Assembly (NCBI GenBank): GCA_003279015.1
Contig: QCBV01000001.1
Coordinates: 1 to 64,000, forward strand
DNA length: 64,000 nt
DNA from: Prochlorococcus sp. AG-347-J19
GTDB lineage: Bacteria > Cyanobacteriota > Cyanobacteriia > PCC-6307 > Cyanobiaceae
Direction of reading: 5' to 3'
Shown here: positions 1-9,043 of the stretch, in pieces
Position numbering within the stretch: the first letter of the stretch is position 1
Layout: each line of letters begins with the position of its first letter
Notes under the pieces: generated by a model
Told to the model about the DNA's origin: nothing
What the model saw: only the letters and a program-made list of their open reading frames with translations
Databases searched by the model: none
Translations under genes and position numbers: made by a program

Positions 1-2858
1 ATATTAGGGGAGCTCGGCAGCATAATTTAAAAAATATTGATCTTTCTCTACCTAGAAATAAATTCATAGTTTTTACAGGTGTGAGTGGAAGCGGCAAAAG
101 TTCTTTAGCCTTTGATACTATTTTTGCTGAAGGTCAAAGAAGATATGTTGAGAGTCTTTCGGCATACGCAAGGCAATTTTTGGGTCAAGTAGATAAACCA
201 GATGTCGACAACATTGAAGGTTTATCACCTGCTATTTCAATTGATCAAAAATCTACAAGTCATAATCCTCGATCAACAGTTGGAACGGTAACAGAGATAC
301 AAGATTATTTAAGATTATTGTTTGGCCGTGCTGGTGAGCCGCATTGTCACCACTGCGGGATTCCAATTGCGCCTCAAACCATTGATGAAATGGTTGATCA
401 AATTCTTCTTTTACCAGAAGGAACAAGGTATCAATTGTTGGCTCCTGTTGTAAGAGGTAAGAAAGGAACACATACAAAATTAATAAGTGGACTCGCTGCT
501 GAAGGGTTCGCCAGAGTAAGAATCAACGGAGAAGTTAGGGAACTAGCTGATAGTATTGAATTAGATAAAAATCAAATTCATAATATTGAGGTAGTAGTTG
601 ATAGATTAATTGCAAGAGAAGGAATACAAGAAAGATTAAATGATTCTCTACAAACTTGTCTTAAAAGAGGGGATGGCTTAGCAATAGTAGAAGTTGTTCC
701 AAAAAAAGGAGAAAACTTACCTCCTAACTTAGATAGAGAAAAACTTTACTCAGAAAATTATGCATGTCCTGTACATGGCTCTATTGTTGAAGAACTTTCT
801 CCTAGATTATTTTCTTTTAATAGCCCATATGGGGCCTGTCCAGATTGTCATGGGATTGGTTATTTAAAAAAATTTACTGCGGATAGAGTTATACCTGATA
901 AAACATTGCCTGTTTACGCTGCAATTGCTCCTTGGAGTGAAAAAGATAATACTTATTACTTTTCTTTACTTTATTCTGTTGGACAAGCTTATGGTTTTGA
1001 ATTAAAAACTCCTTGGAAAGATTTAAGTGATTTGCAAAAAAAAGTTCTACTTTTGGGCTCAGATAAACCAATATTAATTCAAGCTGATAGTCGTTTTAAA
1101 ACTTCTAGTGGTTTTGAAAGACCTTTTGAAGGGATTCTGCCAATATTAGAAAGGCAATTGAATGAAGCCAATGGAGAATCAGTAAAACAAAAATTAGAAA
1201 AGTATCTAGAATTAGTTCCCTGCAAGACATGCTCTGGGAAAAGATTAAGACCTGAGGCGTTGGCTGTAAAACTTGGTCCATACAACATTACTGACTTAAC
1301 TTCTATAAGCGTTTCTGAAACACTTGATCACGTAGAGAGCATCATGGGTTTAGGTAAGACAAAGAAGGAAAATATATCTTTATCAGATAAACAAAAGCAG
1401 ATAGGTGAATTGGTTTTAAAAGAGATTCGTTTACGTTTGAAGTTTCTAATTAATGTCGGTTTAGATTATTTGACTTTAGATAGACCAGCTATGACTTTGT
1501 CTGGTGGTGAGGCTCAGCGTATTAGATTGGCTACACAAATAGGTGCAGGTCTTACTGGTGTTTTATATGTTTTAGATGAACCAAGTATTGGTTTGCATCA
1601 GAGAGACAATGACAGATTATTAGAAACATTAAAAAGCTTAAGAGATTTGGGAAATACTTTGGTTGTAGTTGAACATGATGAAGATACTATGAAATCCGCA
1701 GATTATTTAGTAGATATTGGTCCAGGGGCAGGTGTTTATGGTGGGGAAATAATAGCTAAAGGATCTTATCAAGACGTCTTAAATTCAGAAAGGTCATTAA
1801 CTGGAGCTTATCTCAGTGGTAAGAAGTCAATTCCTACTCCAAAAGAACGTAGATCATCTGTAAAAAAAAGTTTAATTTTAAATAATTGCACTAAAAATAA
1901 TTTAAAAAATATTTCTGTGGAATTTCCTTTAGGAAGGTTAGTTTCTGTAACTGGTGTAAGTGGAAGTGGAAAGAGCACTTTGATAAATGAATTACTTCAT
2001 CCTGCATTGTGTCATTCTCTAGGATTAAAAGTTCCTTTTCCTCAAGGCGTAAAAGAGTTAAAGGGTATAAAGGCAATTGATAAAGTTATCGTTATTGATC
2101 AATCTCCAATAGGAAGAACTCCAAGATCAAATCCTGCTACATATACTGGTGCTTTTGACCCTATAAGGCAGATATTTACTGCCACAGTAGAAGCAAAAGC
2201 AAGAGGATATCAGGCTGGTCAATTTAGCTTTAACGTTAAAGGAGGAAGATGCGAAGCCTGTAAAGGCCAAGGAGTCAATGTTATTGAAATGAATTTTTTA
2301 CCTGATGTGTATGTTCAATGTGAAGTATGTAAAGGAGCTCGTTTTAATAGGGAAACTCTTCAAGTTAAATATAAAGGTTTTAATATATCTGATGTCTTAG
2401 AGATGACTGTTGAACAAGCTGCAGAAACTTTCTCCGCTATACCTCAAGCTGCTGATAGATTATCTACATTGGTAGATGTCGGCTTAGGATATGTCAAATT
2501 AGGCCAGCCAGCTCCTACTTTATCTGGTGGAGAGGCTCAAAGAGTTAAGTTGGCTACGGAATTATCAAAAAGGGCTACTGGAAAAACTTTATATTTGATT
2601 GATGAACCAACTACGGGGTTAAGTTTTTATGATGTTCATAAATTAATGGATGTGATACAACGTTTGGTAGATAAAGGGAATTCAGTAATTGTTATTGAAC
2701 ATAATTTAGATGTTATTAGATGTTCTGATTGGATTATCGATTTAGGACCTGATGGAGGGGATAAAGGCGGAGAAATCATCGCAGAGGGCATTCCTGAGGA
2801 TGTAGCTAAAAATCTTTCAAGTCATACAGCAAAATATCTTAAAAAGGTTCTAAAATAA
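1..2858 (+). CDS. uvrA: UvrABC excinuclease subunit A, 5' end cut by window edge
   Basis: UvrA is the DNA-damage recognition ATPase of nucleotide excision repair and loads UvrB at lesions. The frame is open from base 3, and the first visible residues (IRGARQHNLKNI) are the family N-terminus, so only about 20 residues are missing; the GTG at 81 lies inside Walker A (GVSGSGKS) and is not the start. Two ABC modules are visible: signature motifs LSGGEAQRIRLA near base 1498 and LSGGEAQRVKLA near 2521, with Walker B motifs LYVLDEP and LYLIDEP. Zinc-binding Cys clusters are CHHCG, CPDCHG, CEACKGQG and CEVCKG. The gene looks intact. Family assignment is essentially certain. Confidence 0.97.
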   Translation, partial: IRGARQHNLKNIDLSLPRNKFIVFTGVSGSGKSSLAFDTIFAEGQRRYVESLSAYARQFLGQVDKPDVDNIEGLSPAISIDQKSTSHNPRSTVGTVTEIQDYLRLLFGRAGEPHCHHCGIPIAPQTIDEMVDQILLLPEGTRYQLLAPVVRGKKGTHTKLISGLAAEGFARVRINGEVRELADSIELDKNQIHNIEVVVDRLIAREGIQERLNDSLQTCLKRGDGLAIVEVVPKKGENLPPNLDREKLYSENYACPVHGSIVEELSPRLFSFNSPYGACPDCHGIGYLKKFTADRVIPDKTLPVYAAIAPWSEKDNTYYFSLLYSVGQAYGFELKTPWKDLSDLQKKVLLLGSDKPILIQADSRFKTSSGFERPFEGILPILERQLNEANGESVKQKLEKYLELVPCKTCSGKRLRPEALAVKLGPYNITDLTSISVSETLDHVESIMGLGKTKKENISLSDKQKQIGELVLKEIRLRLKFLINVGLDYLTLDRPAMTLSGGEAQRIRLATQIGAGLTGVLYVLDEPSIGLHQRDNDRLLETLKSLRDLGNTLVVVEHDEDTMKSADYLVDIGPGAGVYGGEIIAKGSYQDVLNSERSLTGAYLSGKKSIPTPKERRSSVKKSLILNNCTKNNLKNISVEFPLGRLVSVTGVSGSGKSTLINELLHPALCHSLGLKVPFPQGVKELKGIKAIDKVIVIDQSPIGRTPRSNPATYTGAFDPIRQIFTATVEAKARGYQAGQFSFNVKGGRCEACKGQGVNVIEMNFLPDVYVQCEVCKGARFNRETLQVKYKGFNISDVLEMTVEQAAETFSAIPQAADRLSTLVDVGLGYVKLGQPAPTLSGGEAQRVKLATELSKRATGKTLYLIDEPTTGLSFYDVHKLMDVIQRLVDKGNSVIVIEHNLDVIRCSDWIIDLGPDGGDKGGEIIAEGIPEDVAKNLSSHTAKYLKKVLK

Positions 2859-3046
2859 AAAAATATTTGTTGTATTTCTTTGTATTTTAATTATTTCAGC
2901 AAAACGAAAGTCTGTTTTCGGGGAGTATAAAACTTGTCTATAACTCTCTTTTCTAAAACTTCTGTATTAAAAAACATTGAAAATCATAATGCTTTCTTAA
3001 TATTTCCTTTGAAAATTCAGCTTATTTGTATTAAAGGCCGTTTATC

Positions 3047-3051
3047 GGAGG
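3047..3051 (+). promoter_or_regulatory. Ribosome binding site of the SPS-like gene
   Basis: GGAGG lies 9 nt before the ATG at 3061. Shine-Dalgarno sequences this good are uncommon in this AT-rich window, so it fixes the start of the downstream gene. The 202 bp spacer after uvrA shows no other clear feature. Confidence 0.7.
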
Positions 3052-3060
3052 ATTTGCTGA

Positions 3061-4470
3061 ATGAGATTAAGATTTTTACATTTACATTTACATGGCCTTA
3101 TTCGTTCTAAAAATCTTGAGTTAGGCAGGGATGCAGATACAGGAGGGCAAACACAATACGTTTTAGAATTAATTAAAAGTTTGGCTAATACTTCAGAAGT
3201 TGATCAAGTAGATTTAGTTACTCGTTTAGTAAAAGACTCTCAAGTTGACGATGAATATTCTCAGGAAGAAGAATTTGTAGAGCCTGGAGTTAGAATTTTA
3301 AGATTCAAATTTGGACCTAATAAATATTTAAGAAAGGAATTGCTTTGGCCTTATTTAGATGATTTAACTGAACGTCTTATCTCATACTATAAAAAAAACA
3401 AAAAGCCTAATTTCATCCATGCACATTATGCAGATGCTGGATATGTGGGAGTTAAACTAAGTAAATCCCTAAACGTTCCACTTATTTTTACCGGTCATTC
3501 TTTAGGAAGAGAGAAAAAAAGGAAATTGCTTGATACTGGTTTAAAAACTAATCAAATAGAGAAGCTTTATTTCATAAGTACAAGAATTGAGGCAGAAGAA
3601 AAAGCATTAAAGTCGGCAGATATTGTTGTTACAAGTACTAAACAGGAATCAGTTTATCAATATTCTCAATATTCCTCCTTTTCACCTCACAAAGCTAAAG
3701 TTATTCCTCCTGGTGTTGATCATAATAAGTTTCATCATATTCACTCGACAACAGAGACAGCAGAAATTGACAATATGATGAATCCTTTTCTTAAGGATTC
3801 TGCTAAACCTCCATTATTGACTATTTCTAGAGCCGTACGAAGAAAAAATATTCCCTCTTTGATTGAGGCATATGGAAGATCTGAAAAATTAAAAAGAAAA
3901 ACTAATTTGATTTTAATTTTGGGTTGTAGAGAAAGTACTTCAAAACTTGACCCTCAACAAAAAGATGTATTTCATAATATTTTTGAAATGATTGATAAAT
4001 ATAATTTGTATGGCAAGGTAGCTTATCCCAAAAAGCATCTTCCCAATCAAATACCTGCACTATATAGATGGGCTGCAAGCAGAGGGGGTGTATTTGTTAA
4101 TCCAGCTTTAACTGAGCCTTTTGGTTTGACCTTGCTTGAAGCTTCTTCATGTGGATTGCCAATAATATCAACGAATGATGGAGGACCAAAAGAAATACGC
4201 TCAAAATGTGAAAATGGACTTCTCGTAGATGTTACTGATATCAATGAGCTGAAAGTTATTCTTGAAAAAGGAATTTCTAATAGTAATCAGTGGAAATTAT
4301 GGAGCAGAAATGGAATTGAGGGTGTCAATAGGCACTTTAGTTGGAATACTCATGTACGCAATTATTTATCAGTTCTAACAGAAGAGTTTTCAAGTTCTTC
4401 CAGTTATTCTTCATCTGATATTAAACAGAGTTGTTTAAAAGGGAGTTCTTCACTTATAAAACCCCATTGA
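3061..4470 (+). CDS. sps: Sucrose-phosphate synthase-like glycosyltransferase (GT4), no phosphatase domain
   Basis: This 469-residue GT-B glycosyltransferase has the plant/cyanobacterial SPS N-terminus: HLHGLIR followed by ELGRDADTGGQTQYV near residues 10-35. It also has HAHYADAGYV and TGHSLGREK for substrate binding, RAVRRKNI in the nucleotide-sugar domain, and EPFGLTLLEA for the retaining GT4 Glu motif. The expected reaction is UDP- or ADP-glucose plus fructose-6-phosphate to sucrose-6-phosphate, a compatible-solute route. Many cyanobacterial SPS proteins carry a C-terminal HAD-type SPP domain; here the protein ends in a Ser-rich tail and no SPP domain follows. The last 67 bp overlap a convergent small gene. 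Exact substrate is inferred. Confidence 0.85.
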   Translation: MRLRFLHLHLHGLIRSKNLELGRDADTGGQTQYVLELIKSLANTSEVDQVDLVTRLVKDSQVDDEYSQEEEFVEPGVRILRFKFGPNKYLRKELLWPYLDDLTERLISYYKKNKKPNFIHAHYADAGYVGVKLSKSLNVPLIFTGHSLGREKKRKLLDTGLKTNQIEKLYFISTRIEAEEKALKSADIVVTSTKQESVYQYSQYSSFSPHKAKVIPPGVDHNKFHHIHSTTETAEIDNMMNPFLKDSAKPPLLTISRAVRRKNIPSLIEAYGRSEKLKRKTNLILILGCRESTSKLDPQQKDVFHNIFEMIDKYNLYGKVAYPKKHLPNQIPALYRWAASRGGVFVNPALTEPFGLTLLEASSCGLPIISTNDGGPKEIRSKCENGLLVDVTDINELKVILEKGISNSNQWKLWSRNGIEGVNRHFSWNTHVRNYLSVLTEEFSSSSSYSSSDIKQSCLKGSSSLIKPH

Positions 4471-4649
4471 TCAAAGACTTTAGGATCAGGGTGAAGAATT
4501 ATTTGATTGGTATGAGTTTTCTTTAGTTTGAAACCCTTCTTGGACAGTTTTTTCATTAAGTTAGCAGTTTCTTCAAATCTTGATGCCATTGCATCAAGAC
4601 TTGAGCAGTCACTTGTTAATCCATTATCTTTCCATGTAAAAAAACTCAT
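4404..4649 (-). CDS. Conserved-looking hypothetical protein, 81 aa
   Basis: I do not recognise a named family. The protein is soluble and mixed alpha/beta by composition, begins MSFFTWKDNG and has an amphipathic Lys-rich middle (EETANLMKKLSKKGFKLKKT). It starts just downstream of the mraY 3' end (10 bp gap) on the same strand, and its 3' end overlaps the convergent SPS-like gene by 67 bp. Position and coding character favour a real gene; the long overlap is the main doubt. Confidence 0.6.
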   Translation of the reverse strand: MSFFTWKDNGLTSDCSSLDAMASRFEETANLMKKLSKKGFKLKKTHTNQIILHPDPKVFDQWGFISEELPFKQLCLISDEE

Positions 4650-4659
4650 AACAAATTTT

Positions 4660-5736
4660 TTAAAGATTGATTTTTAAAACTATACCTAAAATTACAAGCA
4701 AAATGTTGATTCTCCAAAAATTTTCAACTATTTCTTGTTCCTTAACTCCCTTAAGTTCAAAATGGTGGTGCAGTGGAGCCATTAAAAATATCCGTTTACC
4801 TTTGCGTAGAAATTTTTTTGTGATTTTAAAATATCCTACTTGAATCATTACTGATAATGATTCAATAATAAATATTCCTGAAAAAATAGATAAAGTAAAA
4901 ATGCTATTAGTTAATAACGCTATAGAACCAAGAATTGCACCAATACTTAAAGATCCTGTGTCACCCATAAATATTTTTGCAGGATAACTATTGTATCTAA
5001 GAAATCCTAAGCATATTCCTGACATTGAAAAACATAAGATACTAAAAACAAGAAGCTCTTGCTCACCTTTTATTAATATTTCTATGCCTAATCCACTAAA
5101 GACAATCCCACTGCAACCAGCTGCTAATCCATCTAGCCCATCAGTTAAATTTACGGAATTACTTATGCCAACTAGGACTAAAAAAGAAATTGGTAATATG
5201 AAAATATTCATATTGATTGCCCAAGAGTCAGAAATACCGATGAATGGATCTAATAAATTTTTTTCATATGCTAATAATATAAAAATTGTTGAGATGATAC
5301 TTTGTAGAGCAAATTTTTCTTTTGTTTTTAACCCTGTATTTTCTTTGTTTTTAATGCTTAAATAATCATCTAAAAATCCTGTAATAAAGAAACCAAAAAT
5401 AGTAAGTAATAAGAGAAATAGTTTTAAGGAACCTAAATTTATGGTCACTATTAAAAGAAAAACTAAAAAAGGGATCATCATAAAAATCCCGCCCATTGTT
5501 GGTGTATTATTTTTTTTAAAGTGATTAGCTGGGCCTTCGGTTCTAATATTTTGAAGTAAATTTAATTTTGTGATTATCTTTAGACCATTTTTCGTTGAAA
5601 AAATAGAAATAAAGAAGAATAATATGTAAACTCCTGTAAAAAGAAAATTATTAAAAAAATAGGAGGTAACTATTAAAACAAGAGTATTTAATATAAATAA
5701 AGATTCAAAGTTAAACTTTTTAATCTTCCCAATCAT
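4660..5736 (-). CDS. mraY: Phospho-N-acetylmuramoyl-pentapeptide transferase
   Basis: MraY makes lipid I by moving phospho-MurNAc-pentapeptide from UDP to undecaprenyl phosphate on the inner face of the plasma membrane. The protein is 358 residues, close to the family norm of about 360, and strongly hydrophobic with about ten membrane segments. Diagnostic motifs are NNTPTMGGI, NLTDGLDGLA (Mg-binding Asp), FMGDTGSL and the histidine loop APLHHHFELKG. Its start overlaps the end of the upstream DUF3134 gene by 17 bp, suggesting translational coupling. It lies outside any visible mur/dcw cluster. Confidence 0.96.
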   Translation of the reverse strand: MIGKIKKFNFESLFILNTLVLIVTSYFFNNFLFTGVYILFFFISIFSTKNGLKIITKLNLLQNIRTEGPANHFKKNNTPTMGGIFMMIPFLVFLLIVTINLGSLKLFLLLLTIFGFFITGFLDDYLSIKNKENTGLKTKEKFALQSIISTIFILLAYEKNLLDPFIGISDSWAINMNIFILPISFLVLVGISNSVNLTDGLDGLAAGCSGIVFSGLGIEILIKGEQELLVFSILCFSMSGICLGFLRYNSYPAKIFMGDTGSLSIGAILGSIALLTNSIFTLSIFSGIFIIESLSVMIQVGYFKITKKFLRKGKRIFLMAPLHHHFELKGVKEQEIVENFWRINILLVILGIVLKINL

Positions 5737-6001
5737 CTTCTAATTGAGGATCTTCTTCAGTTTTATAATCTTCCTTTTCCCCCATTAACGCTGAAAGTTC
5801 TTCTTCCTCTATTGTACTAATCTCTTGTGAATCGCCTTCTTTTTCAGTAACAAGCCTTCCTGTATTTTCAAGCCAAGATAGCAGATCAGGTTCATCTCTT
5901 AGGGGTAAAACAGGAGCCGGATCATCTCTGTGGTAGCAAGTTAAAGCAGGGTTGACTTCAGAAATATCGTCTAATCTAAGTTTTAGTTTATTTGAATCCA
6001 T
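5720..6001 (-). CDS. DUF3134 family cyanobacterial protein
   Basis: This 93-residue soluble protein has the conserved block NPALTCYHRDDPAPVLPLRDEP followed by LLSWLENTGRL. I recognise this as the DUF3134 family, which is confined to cyanobacteria and has no known function. The C-terminal half is very acidic (EEEELSALMGEKED, then DDWED). It overlaps the start of mraY by 17 bp, so the two are probably cotranscribed; that link is positional only. Confidence 0.8.
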   Translation of the reverse strand: MDSNKLKLRLDDISEVNPALTCYHRDDPAPVLPLRDEPDLLSWLENTGRLVTEKEGDSQEISTIEEEELSALMGEKEDYKTEEDPQLEDDWED

Positions 6002-6054
6002 TAAAGTTTACGTTCTATATATAAGATAATACATAATGATGCACACGAAAAACT

Positions 6055-6249
6055 TTGTTTGATAAAGGAAATTTAAAATACTTTTTTATCTGGGTAATTT
6101 CATTGTTGTTGTCTGGATTATTAAAATTTATTGGATATTTGAATCCCAATGTTTTAATAATTAATAACTTTCTTGTCTTATTACTAGTTTTTGGTCCAGC
6201 TCTTTTAGTTACAATAGTATTAGTTTTTAATAAGTTTTCAAATTCTTAA
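6055..6249 (+). CDS. Small two-helix membrane protein, hypothetical
   Basis: This 64-residue ORF encodes two hydrophobic segments (about residues 9-28 and 33-57) joined by GYLNPNVL, then a short polar tail. The start is TTG at 6055; the two upstream ATGs at 6036 and 6039 are in another frame, and no clear Shine-Dalgarno sequence is visible. It lies between divergent DUF3134 and argG, 36 bp before the latter. Family unknown. It could be a chance ORF, but the clean membrane pattern and gap-filling position favour a gene. Confidence 0.5.
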   Translation: MFDKGNLKYFFIWVISLLLSGLLKFIGYLNPNVLIINNFLVLLLVFGPALLVTIVLVFNKFSNS

Positions 6250-6285
6250 TTACGTCAAAAATGTAAATTTATGGAGAAAATTTAG

Positions 6286-7500
6286 ATGCAGCAGGTAAAA
6301 AAAGTTGTACTAGCTTATTCTGGTGGCGTAGATACGAGCGTTTGTATTCCATATTTAAAGAATGAATATGGAATTTCAGAAGTGATTACTTTTGTGGCAG
6401 ATCTTGGACAAGGCGAGGATTTAGAACTTATTAGACAAAAAGCTTTGAATTCTGGTGCATCTCAGTCAATTATTGGCAATTTAGTTAATAGGTTTGTTGA
6501 GAGATACGCTTTTCCAGCTATTAGAGCAAACGCATTATATTTAGATAAATATCCTTTATCTACAGCTCTTGCTAGGCCTTTAATTGCAGAAAATCTTGTA
6601 AATATTGCTCGAGAGTTTCGTGCTGATGCAGTAGCTCATGGATGCACTGGCAAAGGGAATGATCAAGTTCGATTTGATTTAGCAATTAATGCTTTAGCTC
6701 CTGATTTGAAAATCATTACCCCTGCAAGGGAATGGAATATGAGTAGGGAAGAGGCAATAGTTTATGGAGAAAAATTTGGTATTCCTGCTCCAGTATCAAA
6801 AAAATCACCATATTCAATAGATGTTAATTTACTTGGTAGGAGTATTGAAGCAGGCATATTAGAAGACCCAATGCAAGAAGCACCTGAAGATGTTTTTGCA
6901 ATGACATCATCTATTGATAATTCACCTGATTCTCCTCAAGATATAGAAATTATTTTTAAAAATGGGGTTCCAGTTGCAATTAATGATGAATCTTTAAACC
7001 CCGTTGAGATTATTAAAAAAGCTAATCTTCTTGCAGGAGAGCATGGTTTTGGAAGAATTGATATGATTGAAGATCGTGTAGTAGGAATTAAAAGTAGAGA
7101 GATTTACGAAACTCCAGGCCTCTTGCTTTTAATCAAAGCTCACAAAGAATTAGAAAGCATTACATTAAATCCAGACGTTGTTGACTTTAAAGGGATAGTT
7201 GAAAAAAAATGGGGCCAACTTGTCTATCAAGGTTTTTGGTTTGGACCTCTTAAAGATAGTTTAGATTCATTTATTTCGTCTACTCAAACTGCAGTTAATG
7301 GAAGAGTAAAGATTAGACTTCATAAGGGGAACGCTATAGTAATCGGCAGAATGTCGGAAAATAATTCACTTTATAGAGAAGATTTGGCAACTTATAGCAA
7401 AGACGATGTTTTTAATCATTCTTTAGCGGAGGGTTTTATTTATATGTGGGGTATGGCTAATAAAATATGGGCTGAATTAAATTCAAAAACAAAAGATTAA
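6286..7500 (+). CDS. argG: Argininosuccinate synthase
   Basis: ArgG condenses citrulline and aspartate with ATP to argininosuccinate, the penultimate arginine step, in the cytosol. The 404-residue length is typical. The ATP pyrophosphatase P-loop [10 protein letters not shown] is at residues 9-18; other family blocks are [14 protein letters not shown] (citrulline/ATP binding) and [15 protein letters not shown]. The gene faces convergent rpsF, with only 3 bp between stop codons. Arginine also feeds the polyamine genes speB/speE in this window, through agmatine. Confidence 0.97.
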   Translation: MQQVKKVVLAYSGGVDTSVCIPYLKNEYGISEVITFVADLGQGEDLELIRQKALNSGASQSIIGNLVNRFVERYAFPAIRANALYLDKYPLSTALARPLIAENLVNIAREFRADAVAHGCTGKGNDQVRFDLAINALAPDLKIITPAREWNMSREEAIVYGEKFGIPAPVSKKSPYSIDVNLLGRSIEAGILEDPMQEAPEDVFAMTSSIDNSPDSPQDIEIIFKNGVPVAINDESLNPVEIIKKANLLAGEHGFGRIDMIEDRVVGIKSREIYETPGLLLLIKAHKELESITLNPDVVDFKGIVEKKWGQLVYQGFWFGPLKDSLDSFISSTQTAVNGRVKIRLHKGNAIVIGRMSENNSLYREDLATYSKDDVFNHSLAEGFIYMWGMANKIWAELNSKTKD

Positions 7501-7503
7501 CAT

Positions 7504-7977
7504 TTAAGATTCTGCATTTTCTTTAGTTTCAGTAACATCTTTCCCCACAGTTGAAGTATCTGCGCTTGCTACTGGTTGTTCTTCCTTAGATTCAACTTTA
7601 GTTTCAGGATTTTCTTTACCATCTGCTTTAGTTGAACTCTTCGTAGAAGGTCTTGGAGTTGGCAAGGGCCCTTCTTGTTTAACGGTCATGTATCTAATAA
7701 CATCTTCACTTAGCCTCATTGCTTTTTCGATTTTGAAAATATGTTGTCCATCTCCTTGATGACTTAGTTGGACGTAAATACCTTCTCTATGTTTTGCTAT
7801 TTGATAGGCTAACCTTCTTTTACCCCTCATTTGACTATCGAGGATCGTACCGCCAAATTCCTCTAAAAGCTTATTGTATTTATCAATGTGGTTAGTTACT
7901 TCATCTTCCGCAATATCTGGGCGGAGGATGTACATGGTTTCGTAATAAGATTGTTGATCGTTCATAGTTTCAGACAA
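7504..7977 (-). CDS. rpsF: Ribosomal protein S6 with long C-terminal tail
   Basis: The S6 fold spans roughly residues 8-105, beginning [17 protein letters not shown] and including [20 protein letters not shown]; it binds 16S rRNA with S18. Bacterial S6 is usually about 95-135 residues; here 157, with a low-complexity tail rich in Pro, Ser, Thr, Lys and Glu from about residue 105. An alternative start five codons in (MNDQQSYY) would also be plausible. No rpsR or ssb follows, so it stands alone between argG and aroE. Confidence 0.95.
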   Translation of the reverse strand: MSETMNDQQSYYETMYILRPDIAEDEVTNHIDKYNKLLEEFGGTILDSQMRGKRRLAYQIAKHREGIYVQLSHQGDGQHIFKIEKAMRLSEDVIRYMTVKQEGPLPTPRPSTKSSTKADGKENPETKVESKEEQPVASADTSTVGKDVTETKENAES

Positions 7978-8067
7978 GGTCTTTGGCTCATATGATTGAT
8001 GTTATGAGCGTCTGTTCATCATTAACGATACATCATGATGTGCAGTTCCTTGAAAATTAGCATTATT

Positions 8068-8928
8068 TTAGAGATGATTTTTGAGTGCATCACTCATAAT
8101 ATGAAAAGGTACCTCTAAGCCATTTGTCCAAAATGATAATGATTTCAATCCCTGAGCAACAAGCATTTGTAAACCATCGATAGTCATGCATCCTTTATTG
8201 GCGCTGAATTTTAATAGATGAGTCGGAGCAGGATTATAAATTAAATCATAAACAATAGTTTTTGAGTTAAGAGATCTCCAAAAAAAATCTCCATATGGCA
8301 ATAAATTCATTTCATTTTTGGATGTTTTCATGCCTACTGGTGTTGTATTTACAACTAAATCTGCTTCTTCAATTAAATTTTGAGCTTGATTATCGTTACT
8401 TAAGAAGCTTTGAAGTTCAATTTGATTGTCAAAGTTTTTTATTAATTCATTTAGTGATGATTTGTTACGTCCTATTACTGAAATTTTTGAAAGATTTAAA
8501 TTTATTAAACCTTGAATAACAGATTTTGCTGCACCCCCAGAGCCAAGAACTATTGATTTTTTCTTTGATAAGTTTAAATTTTTTAATGGATAAATAAATC
8601 CTTCTAAATCAGTATTAGTTGCGCTCCATTCATTTTCAGAATTTAATTTCAGGGTATTAATGGCTTTTAGTTTGCTTGCAATAGGAGAAATTTCACTACA
8701 TAGGTTAAATACTTTTTCTTTATGGGGAATTGTAATATTTAAACCTCTGCAATTAATTTTTTTCAAAGAATTTAGAACCAATTCTAAATCTTCATCTTTG
8801 CAAGGTATAGCAATATAAATTAAATCTAGGCCTAAATATTGTAATGCAGCATTTTGCATAATCGGTGACAATGAATGGCTTACTGGATTGCCGATTAATG
8901 CTATAAAAGATGTCTTACTTGAAATCAT
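8068..8928 (-). CDS. aroE: Shikimate dehydrogenase
   Basis: AroE reduces 3-dehydroshikimate with NADPH in the shikimate pathway. In the 286-residue protein the N-terminal substrate motif GNPVSHSLSPIMQNAAL is near residue 13; the catalytic Lys sits in NITIPHKEKV; the NADP-binding GSGGAAKSV is near residue 130; NTTPVGM and a C-terminal DGLQMLVAQG complete the signature. It diverges from dnaK across a 115 bp spacer. Other chorismate-related genes are scattered in the window rather than clustered. Confidence 0.96.
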   Translation of the reverse strand: MISSKTSFIALIGNPVSHSLSPIMQNAALQYLGLDLIYIAIPCKDEDLELVLNSLKKINCRGLNITIPHKEKVFNLCSEISPIASKLKAINTLKLNSENEWSATNTDLEGFIYPLKNLNLSKKKSIVLGSGGAAKSVIQGLINLNLSKISVIGRNKSSLNELIKNFDNQIELQSFLSNDNQAQNLIEEADLVVNTTPVGMKTSKNEMNLLPYGDFFWRSLNSKTIVYDLIYNPAPTHLLKFSANKGCMTIDGLQMLVAQGLKSLSFWTNGLEVPFHIMSDALKNHL

Positions 8929-9043
8929 GTTTAGAATTTTTCTTTAAAATAATGATCTGTTCGGGAACCACACCCCATTTTTGAGTAACAATAATGACGT
9001 CAATGACCGATTATGGAGAATAACAAATATAAAGAGTTTACCC

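Noticed and set aside
4991-5365. Antisense ORF of 124 codons inside mraY
   Set aside because: mraY motifs span the same bases; the opposite frame is low-complexity and without family features.
8981-9043. N-terminal extension of DnaK by 21 residues from a TTG
   Set aside because: The conserved Hsp70 start [14 protein letters not shown] begins at 9044; the extra residues have no family counterpart.
8929-9043. CIRCE heat-shock operator upstream of dnaK
   Set aside because: No TTAGCACTC-N9-GAGTGCTAA or close variant is present.
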